Part shown: positions 31,654-41,639 of the stretch, piece after piece
Position numbering within the stretch: position 1 is the stretch's first letter
How the letters are laid out: each line of letters opens with the position of its first letter
Source of the DNA: Betaproteobacteria bacterium TMED22
GTDB lineage: Bacteria; Pseudomonadota; Gammaproteobacteria; Burkholderiales; Eutrophovitaceae
Reading direction: 5' to 3'
Assembly: GCA_002167745.1 (NCBI GenBank)
Contig: NHCB01000007.1
Coordinates: forward strand, 98,711-162,710
Length of the DNA: 64,000 nt
The notes under the pieces: generated by a model
The model's database searches: none
Told to the model about the DNA's origin: nothing
The model's input: the letters and a program-made list of their open reading frames with translations, nothing else
Position numbers and translations under genes: made by a program

Positions 31654-32115
31654 ATGTTCCGCAGAGACGTATTAAAGCTTGTCGTAATGTCATCATTATC
31701 ACTCCTATCCTTAAAAGTGCACGCACAAAGCAAAACTCCAATCGAAGTTTGGAAAAGTCCTACGTGTGGCTGCTGTAAGGATTGGATTTCTCACCTTGAG
31801 GATAATGGGTTTGCAGTCACAAGTTACGATACGGGGAATAATCGTGTGCGCGCGCAGGTTGGCATGCCTCAGAAATATGGTTCTTGCCATACGGCTGTTG
31901 TTGACGGATACGTCATCGAAGGACACGTGCCCGCCCAAGACATTCGTAAACTACTTGCCGCCAAGCCAACGGCAGTCGGTCTTTCAGTCCCCGGAATGCC
32001 CGTTGGCTCTCCCGGTATGGATGGACCTCAATATAAGGGGCGACAGGACCCTTATGATGTCTTGTTAATCTTGGGTGACGATCACCGGGTATTTTCAAGT
32101 TATCATCAAAACTAA
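31654..32115 (+). CDS. DUF411 family (putative metal-binding) protein
   Basis: VWKSPTCGCCKDWISHLEDNGF, SCHTAVVDGYVIEGHVPA. Confidence 0.9.
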   Translation: MFRRDVLKLVVMSSLSLLSLKVHAQSKTPIEVWKSPTCGCCKDWISHLEDNGFAVTSYDTGNNRVRAQVGMPQKYGSCHTAVVDGYVIEGHVPAQDIRKLLAAKPTAVGLSVPGMPVGSPGMDGPQYKGRQDPYDVLLILGDDHRVFSSYHQN

Positions 32116-32133
32116 CTCAGCGAATCCGATGAA

Positions 32134-32676
32134 TTAAGGGAGGTTGCGTTCCATTATTTTTTTCGCCTCAAGCACCTGAAGATCGGTCATTTGCTCCTCC
32201 AGGAGATCGATCATATCTTGTGCGCCGACTTCCCCAGCAATTACCGCTCTTGAAAACCAAACATATGCGCTCAAATAATCAGTATGCATATTTCGGTCAT
32301 ACCCCCCGTAGTACCATTGGCCAAGTGCATATAGCGCCTTGGGGTGCTTCTTTTTCGCTGCCCTTCGGCACCAGTAAAGTGACTCTAATGCGTTACTCTC
32401 AACTCCAATGCCTTCCCGGTAAATAATGCAAAGCCAGTATTGGGCCTCTAAATGCCCTTTTTGGCCTGCTCGCAAATACCACTTGACTGCCTCGGCTCGA
32501 TCACGTGATACGCTTTTTCCTTCGTGATATGCGACAGCCAAGCAATACTCCGCGCCAATATTACCGTTAGTAGCAAGATTTTCTAATTCATCCATTACCA
32601 GAACACCGTCTAATCCGTAGGTCAACACGCAACGATCATAGTCTTCATCACATATCCCGCATAAAGGCAGAAACAA
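32134..32676 (-). CDS. Sel1-like repeat protein (paralog 1)
   Basis: AEYCLAVAYHEGKSVSRDRAEAVKWYLRAGQKGHLEAQYWLCIIYREG repeats. Confidence 0.82.
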   Translation of the reverse strand: MFLPLCGICDEDYDRCVLTYGLDGVLVMDELENLATNGNIGAEYCLAVAYHEGKSVSRDRAEAVKWYLRAGQKGHLEAQYWLCIIYREGIGVESNALESLYWCRRAAKKKHPKALYALGQWYYGGYDRNMHTDYLSAYVWFSRAVIAGEVGAQDMIDLLEEQMTDLQVLEAKKIMERNLP

Positions 32677-32794
32677 CGCCAGGAGAAAAGCTATACGTGA
32701 AACAATAATATTTTGGGAAATGAGGCACCCCTTAAGTTGGAAAAATTTAAAACAGGCAGTTAAAAATATTAAATTGCTCAGTTAGTAAATTAAC

Positions 32795-33499
32795 TCAGGG
32801 TAAATCCCGTTCAAGCAATTTTTTTGCTTCTAATATCTGCAGATCTGTCATTTGGCGCTCTAAAAGACGAATCATATCCTCACCTGCTTTGTCACCAGCC
32901 ATTACGGCTCTTGAAAACCAGATGTACGCATTCAAATAATCGGTGAATTTGTTACGTCCATAGCCCCCGTAATACCACTGTCCCAATGCATAAAGCGCAT
33001 TAGCGTGATTTTTTTTTGCTGCTCTTTGACACCAATATAAAGATTCAAGCGCATTAGCCTCTACACCGATACCTTCTCGGTAAAGAATGCACAACCAATA
33101 CTGCGCCTCCAAATGTCCCTTTTGACCAGATCTTAGGTACCAAACCGCCGCTTGGGCTCTATCGCGTGAAACACTCTTTCCCTCATGGTAGACAACCGCC
33201 AAACAATACTGAGCCTCAACTAAGCCCTCCTCTGCTTTCTGCTCGAGAATACTGACTGACAAGTTTCCATTTTCTCCAAAATCGACAACACACCGGTCGT
33301 AATCCTCATCACACAGCCCAAATGCAGGACATGCGAACAATATTATTCCAATGAATCGAACAAATAAATTACTCTGGACTGTGGCGTCTTTCATGTCATT
33401 GAGTGTGTTAAATCGGCGTATATCATCTTCGAGTCTATCATTTACTCTATAGTTCGCTTTGAATGAAAGGTTACATAATAATGTGCGACAGATAGACAA
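32795..33499 (-). CDS. Sel1-like repeat protein (paralog 2)
   Basis: Same repeat layout as the neighbouring ORF; true start may be an internal Met such as MKDATVQSN. Confidence 0.78.
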   Translation of the reverse strand: MSICRTLLCNLSFKANYRVNDRLEDDIRRFNTLNDMKDATVQSNLFVRFIGIILFACPAFGLCDEDYDRCVVDFGENGNLSVSILEQKAEEGLVEAQYCLAVVYHEGKSVSRDRAQAAVWYLRSGQKGHLEAQYWLCILYREGIGVEANALESLYWCQRAAKKNHANALYALGQWYYGGYGRNKFTDYLNAYIWFSRAVMAGDKAGEDMIRLLERQMTDLQILEAKKLLERDLP

Positions 33500-33579
33500 A
33501 ATAACTTAATTAGTTCGACCTGAAAGCTCCTCGCAAATCCAGAAGTCCCCAGCCTTATACAATTACGTTAATGAAATGC

Positions 33580-34356
33580 TCATCGCAAGCGCGCTTTGTG
33601 AAAACAAAGAATAGCGACTGCACTCCCGACGTTTAACGATTCAACCTTATTCGCTAAGGGTATCGCAACCACGTTGTCCGCCTTTTTTAGAAGAGCGGCA
33701 CTCAATCCGTCTCCCTCGCTTCCAACGAGTAAGAGCACCGGCCCCTTGAAGTCAACAGAGTCAATATCTTTCTCTGCAACGATAGATGACCCTATTGTCT
33801 GACCGGAAAACTCATCGATCACGCTAGATAAATCCGAATCTTCATATATGCTCAAGCGAAACTGAGCCCCCATACCGCCACGCAAACATTTTGGCGAATA
33901 AGCATCCGCAGTTCCAGGGGACAAGAACACAGTATCTACGGAGAACGCGGCGGCGGAACGCAAAATAGAACCCAAATTACCGGGATCTTGTATACCTTCT
34001 ATGGCTAGCGCAAATTGCGGCTCATTTGTAAATTCTGCGTGCTGCTTTAATCGCCCAACCGCCACAATTCCTTGCGTCGTTTTAGTCGTACTTATTTTAT
34101 TGAAAACATGCGACTCTGCTAACGTAATTGCAACCGAATCAGGCGCGCTTTGGATGAGTGCGGTAACTTCCTCACTGGTTATTGGATCTTCCACAAATAT
34201 CTGAACATTTTCAACCCAACCGTGTTCGAGGCACTCTTGAACCAAATGAACACCATCAAGAACGATTCGTCCAGATTCACGACGAGCTGAACGGGACCTA
34301 ATTAACTTTTGAATTCTCTGAATCGTTTTATTATGAGCAGAACGAATTATTTCCAT
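33580..34356 (-). CDS. TrmH/SpoU-family RNA 2'-O-methyltransferase
   Basis: IQDPGNLGSILRSAAAF, LLVGSEGDGLS, IPLANKVESLNVGSAVAI. Confidence 0.93.
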   Translation of the reverse strand: MEIIRSAHNKTIQRIQKLIRSRSARRESGRIVLDGVHLVQECLEHGWVENVQIFVEDPITSEEVTALIQSAPDSVAITLAESHVFNKISTTKTTQGIVAVGRLKQHAEFTNEPQFALAIEGIQDPGNLGSILRSAAAFSVDTVFLSPGTADAYSPKCLRGGMGAQFRLSIYEDSDLSSVIDEFSGQTIGSSIVAEKDIDSVDFKGPVLLLVGSEGDGLSAALLKKADNVVAIPLANKVESLNVGSAVAILCFHKARLR

Positions 34357-34459
34357 TGATTTCCAGTAAAAAATAGTAATCGACCGTTCCAGAACGGACT
34401 AAAGTCGTTTAAGTCTAGAGGAAATGACGTTATGACTCTAAGATCATCTTGCTTTTTAG

Positions 34460-34547
34460 TGGTGCCCAGGGCCGGAATCGAACCGGCACGCCTTTAAGGG
34501 GCCCGGGATTTTAAGTCCCGTGCGTCTACCAATTTCGCCACCCGGGC
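34460..34547 (-). tRNA. tRNA-Leu (anticodon UAA), CCA encoded
   Basis: GCCCGGGUGGCGAAAUUGGUAGACGCACGGGACUUAAAAUCCCG...GGUUCGAUUCCGGCCCUGGGCACCA; long variable arm. Confidence 0.97.
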
Positions 34548-34580
34548 GCACCATCACCGAACAACGCCTTCAGCATGAAT

Positions 34581-34653
34581 GGAGGCGGGAGTCGGAATCG
34601 AACCGGCGTCCACGGCTTTGCAGGCCGCTGCATAACCACTCTGCCATCCCGCC
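34581..34653 (-). tRNA. tRNA-Cys (anticodon GCA)
   Basis: GGCGGGAUGGCAGAGUGGUUAUGCAGCGGCCUGCAAAGCCG...GGUUCGAUUCCGACUCCCGCCUCCA. Confidence 0.97.
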
Positions 34654-34783
34654 TATATTTTCACACTAATACTTCAATTAAGCTGTGATAAATCACTTAA
34701 TATCAGGCGCTTAAACCAAAAAAGAGAAACGGTATTCGTGACGCAAGAGCCACTGTAAATACCCATTTTCGCGATTAAATCTT

Positions 34784-34859
34784 TGGAGCGGGAAACGAGG
34801 CTCGAACTCGCGACCTCAACCTTGGCAAGGTTGCGCTCTACCAACTGAGCTATTCCCGC
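34784..34859 (-). tRNA. tRNA-Gly (anticodon GCC)
   Basis: GCGGGAAUAGCUCAGUUGGUAGAGCGCAACCUUGCCAAGGUUG...GAGUUCGAGCCUCGUUUCCCGCUCCA. Confidence 0.97.
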
Positions 34860-35045
34860 TTAAAGAGGCGATGATTTTAGGACCATTTGGCTTTTAATGC
34901 AAATCCCGAGTGCAAGTTGTTGATGAATCAATGCTTTTTTAAGCCAACCTAAACCCACGCATATCGACAAATTTATCTAGGTATATCCTACGATTCAATT
35001 TAGTGAACGATACTGGCCTTTTGGGTTACGTAACTGCGTTAAACT

Positions 35046-35627
35046 TTATCTATCATTATTGGCGAGAATTGAAGACGCTTTTTTAATGTAATAAAACATG
35101 GACCATACCGTGAGAACTACGGCAATATAAACCAATACCGTGCCTATAATATAGGTCGGGAAGAAATCAATAGGTTCGTATATCAATAGGAGGATTATCG
35201 CTATCATTTGGGTGCCTGTCTTGAGTTTACCGATATATGAGACAGCAACCCCACGGCTTTCTCCGATAATCGCCATCCACTCCCGAAGTGCTGAAATGGC
35301 CAGTTCTCGGCCAATAATGATAGCCGCCACAAATATACCCACCCGATCTAACCAAACGAGAATCACCAATGCAGTGGTTACCATCAATTTATCAGCTACA
35401 GGATCTAAAAAAGCCCCAAACCGTGTCGTTTGATTGAACCGACGGGCAAAGTATCCATCGAACCAGTCGGTGAGGGCTGCCAGCGTAAAGATAATCGCAG
35501 CAGTTATATTTTTATCTGAATAAGCAAGCATGCCATCAGGCAGATAAAAAACGAGAATGAGCAACGGAATTAAAAGAATCCGTCCCCAAGTCAATAGATT
35601 TGGTAAAGATAAGCGCATAACTGTCAT
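35046..35627 (-). CDS. pgsA: CDP-diacylglycerol-glycerol-3-phosphate 3-phosphatidyltransferase
   Basis: NLLTWGRILLIP, DWFDGYFARRFNQTTRFGAFLDPVADKLMV. Confidence 0.96.
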   Translation of the reverse strand: MTVMRLSLPNLLTWGRILLIPLLILVFYLPDGMLAYSDKNITAAIIFTLAALTDWFDGYFARRFNQTTRFGAFLDPVADKLMVTTALVILVWLDRVGIFVAAIIIGRELAISALREWMAIIGESRGVAVSYIGKLKTGTQMIAIILLLIYEPIDFFPTYIIGTVLVYIAVVLTVWSMFYYIKKASSILANNDR

Positions 35628-37453
35628 TAATGTAACTGCCGATAGATATGTTCTGCAAGTTTCTTACTGATACCATCAACTTTTGCGATCTCTTCAACGC
35701 TTGCCGAAGCCACCTCTTTCACGCCACCGAATTGTGACAATAATCTTTGTCTTCGTTTAGCGCCAATACCCTCAATATCTTCTAAACGTGAGTGAGTCCG
35801 CTTTTTATCCCGTCTCTTGCGATGTCCTTGAATAGCGAACCGATGTGATTCATCTCGTATCAATTGAATTAAATGCAACCCGGAATCATTTGATTGAAGA
35901 CTAATAACCTCGCCAGTTCTCGCATTGATTAGCGTCTCCTCTCCAGCCTTTCGTTCTTCTCCTTTTGCGACGCCCACCACGGGTAAATCGTCTAAGTTAA
36001 GTTCACTAAGTGCGTTTATCGTGAAGGATAACTGACCTTTACCACCATCAATCAATACCAAGTCGGGTAATTTACCCTCTACAGAAATAATTCGTTGATA
36101 GCGTCGGGATACAACCTGACTCATTGCCGCGTAATCATCACCTGGTGTAATACCCTCAATATTAAACCGTCTATACTCCCCATGCTGCATATCACCGCGG
36201 TCGTAAACGACACAGGACGCCACAGTTGCCTCACCCAGGGTGTGGCTGACATCAAAACACTCGATTCTTTGTAACTGATCATCAAAACCTAAAGCAGATT
36301 GAAGCGCGGTCAATCTATCTGCCTGTGTCTCTTTGGTTAAAAGTTGCTGCTGAATAGATAACTCGACATTTCGCTCTGACATCTTCAACCACATACGACG
36401 ATCTGCAATGGGATTATCGTTTATGCGCACTTTTCTGTTAAAAGTCTGTTCAAAGTATTTAACAAAAACGGCTTTATCAATTTTTTTATTAATAACAATC
36501 TCATCCGGGATTGAACCACCTTGGTAGTGATGCGTGAGAAAGGCCTCCATAGCATCAACCTCATCTTTGTATGACGCATTTTTTGGATAAAATACTTTAT
36601 CTCCCCGGTGCGATCCTCCGCGAACCACCGTTAAATTGATACCAACTAACCCATCAATGCTTGCAGCAGTCACGATATCAACATTTCGATCCCCACTTCC
36701 GGTCACAAATTGAGTTTCACGAACCTTCGTCAATGACCGTATACGGTCACGGAAGGCAGCAGCTTTTTCAAACTCCATCTCCGCAGAGAAATCAAGCATA
36801 GCTTTTTCCAAGGACTGAATAACTTCGTTTTCCTTACCTTGGAGAAATAGAGAAGCATTCGTGACGTCCTTATCGTATTCAGCTGCCGTTATTTGAGTCA
36901 CGCATGGTCCCGAACAACGTTCAATTTGATAAAGCAAACAGGGCCGAGATCGATTCGCAAAGACGGTATCTTCGCAAGTTCTGAGTCGAAAAACTTTTTG
37001 CAACAATTGAATACTATCCCTGACTGCGTAAGAGTTGGTAAAAGGTCCGAAGAAACGATCCTTGTTCGTTATAGCGCCGCGATAGGAACCAAGCTTTGGA
37101 TATGGATGCTTTGTTAGGACGATATACGGATATGACTTGTCATCTCTGAACAAAATATTGTATTTAGGTCTGAGCGACTTAATAAGGTTATTCTCTAAAA
37201 CAAGCGCCTCAGACTCTGACCGTGTCACTGTTGACTCAATTCGAATAACTTGCTTAACCATTAACTGAATCCTAGGCGACAATCCGTCAGTCTTCCTAAA
37301 ATAAGACATCACTCGTTTTTTTAAGTTAACGGCCTTACCCACATATAGTGCGGCATCTTCCTCACCGAGCATTCGATAGACTCCAGGAAGTTCAGGTAGC
37401 GCCTTCGCTTCCGAAAGACCGTCAAAGCTGACTTTTTTAGGCGCTGCGGTCAT
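35627..37453 (-). CDS. uvrC: Excinuclease ABC subunit C
   Basis: GIY-YIG PGVYRM...YVGKAVNLKKRV, UVR motif, FDVSHTLGEATVASCVVY, C-terminal HhH. Confidence 0.97.
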   Translation of the reverse strand: MTAAPKKVSFDGLSEAKALPELPGVYRMLGEEDAALYVGKAVNLKKRVMSYFRKTDGLSPRIQLMVKQVIRIESTVTRSESEALVLENNLIKSLRPKYNILFRDDKSYPYIVLTKHPYPKLGSYRGAITNKDRFFGPFTNSYAVRDSIQLLQKVFRLRTCEDTVFANRSRPCLLYQIERCSGPCVTQITAAEYDKDVTNASLFLQGKENEVIQSLEKAMLDFSAEMEFEKAAAFRDRIRSLTKVRETQFVTGSGDRNVDIVTAASIDGLVGINLTVVRGGSHRGDKVFYPKNASYKDEVDAMEAFLTHHYQGGSIPDEIVINKKIDKAVFVKYFEQTFNRKVRINDNPIADRRMWLKMSERNVELSIQQQLLTKETQADRLTALQSALGFDDQLQRIECFDVSHTLGEATVASCVVYDRGDMQHGEYRRFNIEGITPGDDYAAMSQVVSRRYQRIISVEGKLPDLVLIDGGKGQLSFTINALSELNLDDLPVVGVAKGEERKAGEETLINARTGEVISLQSNDSGLHLIQLIRDESHRFAIQGHRKRRDKKRTHSRLEDIEGIGAKRRQRLLSQFGGVKEVASASVEEIAKVDGISKKLAEHIYRQLH

Positions 37454-38096
37454 TTTTCTTTAACAATTCGCGCGCTTTTAAGAAAATTGCCGAAAACATA
37501 TGAGCAGTTAACCTACGAGTTTGAGTGTTATAGCGTGAGCAATGATAGCTATCAATCATAATTAAATCGACACTAAGCTTATGAATCGACCCATGTCCAA
37601 AAGGAAAATCCGACTGCTTTAGATTCAAAGCCTTTAGGACCGCCTTATGAGCGATAGAACCCAAGGATACTACCAAGGCATTACTAGGAAGCGTCTTTAA
37701 TTCTTCCAGAAGATATCCATTACAGGTACTGACTTCATCACCTGTTGGTTTATTTTGCGGCGGCAAACAGCGCACAGCATTAGTAATTCGGCAATCTTTA
37801 AGCTCGAGCTTATCTTCTGACGACTCGGAAATTGACGCAGTTGAAAAACCTTGCTCAAAAAGAGTCTTATATAGAAGTATACCTGCATGATCCCCAGTGA
37901 ACGGCCGTCCCGTTTTATTTGCACCATGCATCCCGGGAGCCAGCCCCACAACTAACAGGCGCGCGTTAGCATCACCGAAAGATGGGACCGGCCGTGCGAA
38001 GTAATCCTTATGGGTAATACGTACCTCATCTAGAAATTTCGCTAGCCGTGAACATCTTCGACAATCAGTCGTGAACGTTTGTTGTGATCCTGTCAT
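37437..38096 (-). CDS. Uracil-DNA glycosylase superfamily, UDGb (family 5)-like
   Basis: VVGLAPGMHGANKTGRPFTGDHAG; SYHCSRYNTQTRRLT; N-terminal CRRCSRL plus later Cys typical of Fe-S UDGs. Confidence 0.88.
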   Translation of the reverse strand: MTGSQQTFTTDCRRCSRLAKFLDEVRITHKDYFARPVPSFGDANARLLVVGLAPGMHGANKTGRPFTGDHAGILLYKTLFEQGFSTASISESSEDKLELKDCRITNAVRCLPPQNKPTGDEVSTCNGYLLEELKTLPSNALVVSLGSIAHKAVLKALNLKQSDFPFGHGSIHKLSVDLIMIDSYHCSRYNTQTRRLTAHMFSAIFLKARELLKKNDRSA

Positions 38097-38174
38097 TTAG
38101 AACTTAGAGGCCTATTTGATGATTGATATAATGTAGAATTCTAGCTTTCTATTTTAAATTTGATCGAGGATACC

Positions 38175-38744
38175 GTGGCAAAAGTTCTAGCAACCGAAGT
38201 TCGCGTGGGAAATTTAATTGAGCTCGATAAACGTATATGGCGAGTAGTGAAATCGTACCATGTCCATGTTGGCGGTCGTGGAGGCGCATTTATGCAACTT
38301 GAACTTAAGGATGTGGAAGGCGGCTCCAAGCGTAATGAACGAATTCGTACGGATGAAAAGGTTGAAAGAGCTTTCGTAGAAACACGCGATATGCAGTACC
38401 TATACCAAGATGGCGAAAACTACGTCTTCATGGATCAAGAAAGCTACGAACAACTTAACTTAGACGCCGGTTTCTTGGAAGGACAGGCAGGTTATTTATT
38501 GCCTAACGGAGATGTTAAGGTCAATATGCACAACGAGCGTCCGATTGGTATTGAACTACCTGCCTCGGTTGTTTTAACCATTGACGATACAGAGCCTGGA
38601 ATTAAAGGAGCCACAGCAACTGGCTCGTATAAGCCAGCTAAAATGGAAACTGGAATTACAGTAGCTGTGCCTCAATTTGTTGAAACTGGAGAAAAGGTCA
38701 GGGTCAACACTGATAGCGGCGAATACATGGAGCGGTCGAATTAG
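38175..38744 (+). CDS. efp: Translation elongation factor P (GTG start preferred)
   Basis: AKVLATEVRVGNLIELDKRIWRV...GATATGSYKPAKMETGITVAVPQFVETGEKVRVNT. Confidence 0.96.
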   Translation: MAKVLATEVRVGNLIELDKRIWRVVKSYHVHVGGRGGAFMQLELKDVEGGSKRNERIRTDEKVERAFVETRDMQYLYQDGENYVFMDQESYEQLNLDAGFLEGQAGYLLPNGDVKVNMHNERPIGIELPASVVLTIDDTEPGIKGATATGSYKPAKMETGITVAVPQFVETGEKVRVNTDSGEYMERSN

Positions 38745-39769
38745 TTTAGATGTTCCTCCAAAGCAGTCTCAACTCTTCCCAAAGAAGCCAGATACTCAAG
38801 TGAACCAACCGAAATACTGATCGGGATATCAATTAAAGTCTTTATTTTTTCTTCAGTCCGTTGATCATTGGTTATCTTTATCCTTTCTGCAAAATCTAAA
38901 GCCTCATCTGCAGCAGCTGGATCATTACAAACTAACAGTAAATCACAGCCCGCCTCAAAAGCAATAGATGATCTACCACGAATATCTCCCAATAGCTTAG
39001 CAGCTTGCATCGATAAATCGTCACTGAAGATCAATCCCTGAAAGTCCAATCGTTTTCTCAAAATCTCCTGTAGCCATTTACGTGAGAAACAGGCAGGCAA
39101 ACTGTCGACGTTTGGAAAACTCACGTGCGCTGGCATTACTCCACAAAGCCCAGACGTGAGTGCGGCAAAAGGCTTGGCATCGTTATCAATGATCTCCGAC
39201 AGCTCTCTATCATCAATGGCACTGGCTAGATGAGTATCTGCGGACACACCACCGTGTCCAGGAAAGTGTTTACCTACAGAGCCGACACCGGTTTGACTTA
39301 AACCGTCTACAAAATTGCGACTAAGCTCGATTATTGCTAGAGGTTCAGCATGAAAGGAGCGGTCCCCAATAACGGAATTTTTATTTCTATTAATGTCTAG
39401 AACAGGAGCAAAAGTTAAATTGACACCCATATCTTTAAGCTCTGCTCCCAGAACAATACCTAGATCCCGCGAAACTGAGCACCCATGAGCATGATCTCTG
39501 TCCCAAATTTTCCCGATATTTTCCATTGGTGGAATTTTGGTGAAACCCTTTGTAAATCGCTGGACTCGTCCCCCCTCCTGGTCAACGCAGATCAATAAAG
39601 GCTCGTCTTTAATTGTTTTAATATGCTGAACCAGTTGCTTCAACTGTTCCTTATTATCGAAGTTACGGGTAAATAAAATTACGCCGGCACAACTCGGTTT
39701 TTGAATGCGCAAGCGATCCTGTTTAGTCAACTCCAATCCACTCACATCGATGATGATCCGACCGCTCAT
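38741..39769 (-). CDS. nagZ: Beta-N-acetylhexosaminidase
   Basis: GVILFTRNFDN, CVDQEGGRVQRF, KHFPGHGGVSADTH. Confidence 0.96.
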   Translation of the reverse strand: MSGRIIIDVSGLELTKQDRLRIQKPSCAGVILFTRNFDNKEQLKQLVQHIKTIKDEPLLICVDQEGGRVQRFTKGFTKIPPMENIGKIWDRDHAHGCSVSRDLGIVLGAELKDMGVNLTFAPVLDINRNKNSVIGDRSFHAEPLAIIELSRNFVDGLSQTGVGSVGKHFPGHGGVSADTHLASAIDDRELSEIIDNDAKPFAALTSGLCGVMPAHVSFPNVDSLPACFSRKWLQEILRKRLDFQGLIFSDDLSMQAAKLLGDIRGRSSIAFEAGCDLLLVCNDPAAADEALDFAERIKITNDQRTEEKIKTLIDIPISISVGSLEYLASLGRVETALEEHLN

Positions 39770-40155
39770 AAGACTCGAGCACTCTCTGCAAGCGCATAAG
39801 AGCTCAGCAAACTGCCTTCGTGACTAAAACTCACGAACACCCCACGCACATGGCATTCATTTAAATATTGCTGCAACTTGATATCAAAAAATAAGTCGGG
39901 CTTTCCTATTCCATTACTGATGATGCTTATCGAGTGCAGCGTCACCGGCGCACGCAAACCGACACCCAATGCTTTTGATATAGCCTCTTTTCCAGAAAAT
40001 CTCGTGGCTAAGTAATGGGTTTTACGTACGACCGATTGGTACTGTCTCATCTCCTCTAGAGTCAACACATGCTTCTCGAAACGCTCTCCGTATTTTTGGT
40101 GAAGTCGCTCTATTCGTTCTAAGTTAAGAAGATCTAAACCAATTCCGTAGATCAT
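39766..40155 (-). CDS. acpS: Holo-ACP synthase
   Basis: IYGIGLDLLNLERIE, RFSGKEAISKALGVG. Confidence 0.96.
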   Translation of the reverse strand: MIYGIGLDLLNLERIERLHQKYGERFEKHVLTLEEMRQYQSVVRKTHYLATRFSGKEAISKALGVGLRAPVTLHSISIISNGIGKPDLFFDIKLQQYLNECHVRGVFVSFSHEGSLLSSYALAESARVL

Positions 40156-40908
40156 TCAAGTATACGATCTTTGAATTTGCGCTAAATAACGTTGCACAGT
40201 GTTTTCAATACCATACTCAATAGCATCTGCAGTCAACGCATGGCCTATAGAGACCTCCTCAACCTGTGGGAGCTGGCTTAAAAAATACGACAAATTATCT
40301 AAATTAAGATCATGCCCTGCATTAAGCCCCAGCCCCACTTCAGTTGCACTAATGGCAGCGTCCCGATATCGATCAGTAACTTGTCCTTGATCTTTCGTGT
40401 TATAGGCATTCGCATAATTCTCTGTGTAGAGTTCTACACGGTCAGCACCAAGCTCTTTTGCAATGATCATCTGATCACCTGACGGATCCATAAATAAACT
40501 GACACGAACCCCGATTGACTTTAACTCCTTAATGATCGGTTCTAAACGCGCACCGTCCGCGCGCAGATCCCACCCATGGTCAGAAGTAGATGCAGCGACC
40601 TCATCAGGCACTAGCGTAACTTGGTGAGGTTTAATATCACGAACGATGTCCATGAGTTGATGAAAAGGATTGCCTTCAATATTGAATTCAGCATTTGGAA
40701 ACTGGCTCACAACACGACTTAGGGGCGCGACATCACTCTTTCGGATATGTCGTTCGTCTGGTCGCGGGTGAATTGTGATGCCCTGGGCTCCCGATTTGAG
40801 CGCTAACCCTGCGAAGTGAACGACATCCGGCCGCTCGAGCGCGCGCGCATTCCTCAGTAAGGCAATTTTATTCACATTAACACTTAACTTAGTCATCACT
40901 ATAGTCAC
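40156..40908 (-). CDS. pdxJ: Pyridoxine 5'-phosphate synthase
   Basis: GITIHPRPDERHI, EGNP, LGLNAGHDLNLDNL, SIGHAL; start could be 40893 (MTKLSVNVNK). Confidence 0.96.
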   Translation of the reverse strand: MTIVMTKLSVNVNKIALLRNARALERPDVVHFAGLALKSGAQGITIHPRPDERHIRKSDVAPLSRVVSQFPNAEFNIEGNPFHQLMDIVRDIKPHQVTLVPDEVAASTSDHGWDLRADGARLEPIIKELKSIGVRVSLFMDPSGDQMIIAKELGADRVELYTENYANAYNTKDQGQVTDRYRDAAISATEVGLGLNAGHDLNLDNLSYFLSQLPQVEEVSIGHALTADAIEYGIENTVQRYLAQIQRSYT

Positions 40909-41633
40909 TAATTTGTTTGTAAATCTAATAATAATCGCCTGGTGTGCAGAGACTTATTACCTAAATGGTGTGTCACCAATGAACGCATGAGTAATTTACA
41001 TTGTGACAGCGTTGCTGGGTCTTCCAAATTATCATTTGAAATGTCCATCAATGCCTTTCCTGATAGCTTTAAATCTATTTTTGCATCAAGATTAATTCTT
41101 GTAGGACCTCGCCCAAAGAGATAGGTATAAACTTCATTCTCCTTAATTTCTTTTTGCGTCTTTACGTCGTGCGTGAGCGTCAGGCCATAACCCAGTTCAG
41201 CGAGTAAAACCCGCTCAAAACGACGTAGAATTTTTTCAACTTCTGGCTGTTGTCCGCTAAGAGCGTTCACAGCACGTTCATACACATCAAACAAATGTTC
41301 ATGGGGATCATCCCTTATTAAGAGCTTGAGGATCAACTCATTAATATAAAAACCACTCATCAACGCTTTACCTTTTAACCGAGCTAATCCAAACCTTAGC
41401 TCAGCCCCATAAAGTGTTTTTAGGTCCGCACGTCCGCCCCAGGATGTGTATAGCGGCTGAAATGACTGAAGCGCACTACGCAATAAAGAATTAGGACGTC
41501 TCGCCCCCTTCGCCACAACTCCGATTCGCCCGTACTGCCGAGTGAACAGTTCGACGATTAAACTCGTTTCTCGATATGAATACGTATGTAGAACATATGC
41601 TTCTTGCTCAGATGTTCGTAATTGACTGGACAT
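40908..41633 (-). CDS. recO: DNA repair protein RecO
   Basis: AYVLHTYSYRETSLIVELFTRQYGRIGVVAKGARRP. Confidence 0.94.
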   Translation of the reverse strand: MSSQLRTSEQEAYVLHTYSYRETSLIVELFTRQYGRIGVVAKGARRPNSLLRSALQSFQPLYTSWGGRADLKTLYGAELRFGLARLKGKALMSGFYINELILKLLIRDDPHEHLFDVYERAVNALSGQQPEVEKILRRFERVLLAELGYGLTLTHDVKTQKEIKENEVYTYLFGRGPTRINLDAKIDLKLSGKALMDISNDNLEDPATLSQCKLLMRSLVTHHLGNKSLHTRRLLLDLQTN

Positions 41634-41639
41634 TAGGTG

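Noticed and set aside
17278-34000. Candidate defence or mobile island in the accessory stretch
   Set aside because: No nuclease, toxin-antitoxin pair, restriction-modification, transposase, integrase or phage structural genes recognised among the ORFs.
34460-34859. tRNA cluster as a genomic-island insertion site
   Set aside because: No integrase or direct repeat of a tRNA 3' end seen nearby; tRNA-Leu/Cys/Gly-pgsA-uvrC is a conserved chromosomal arrangement.
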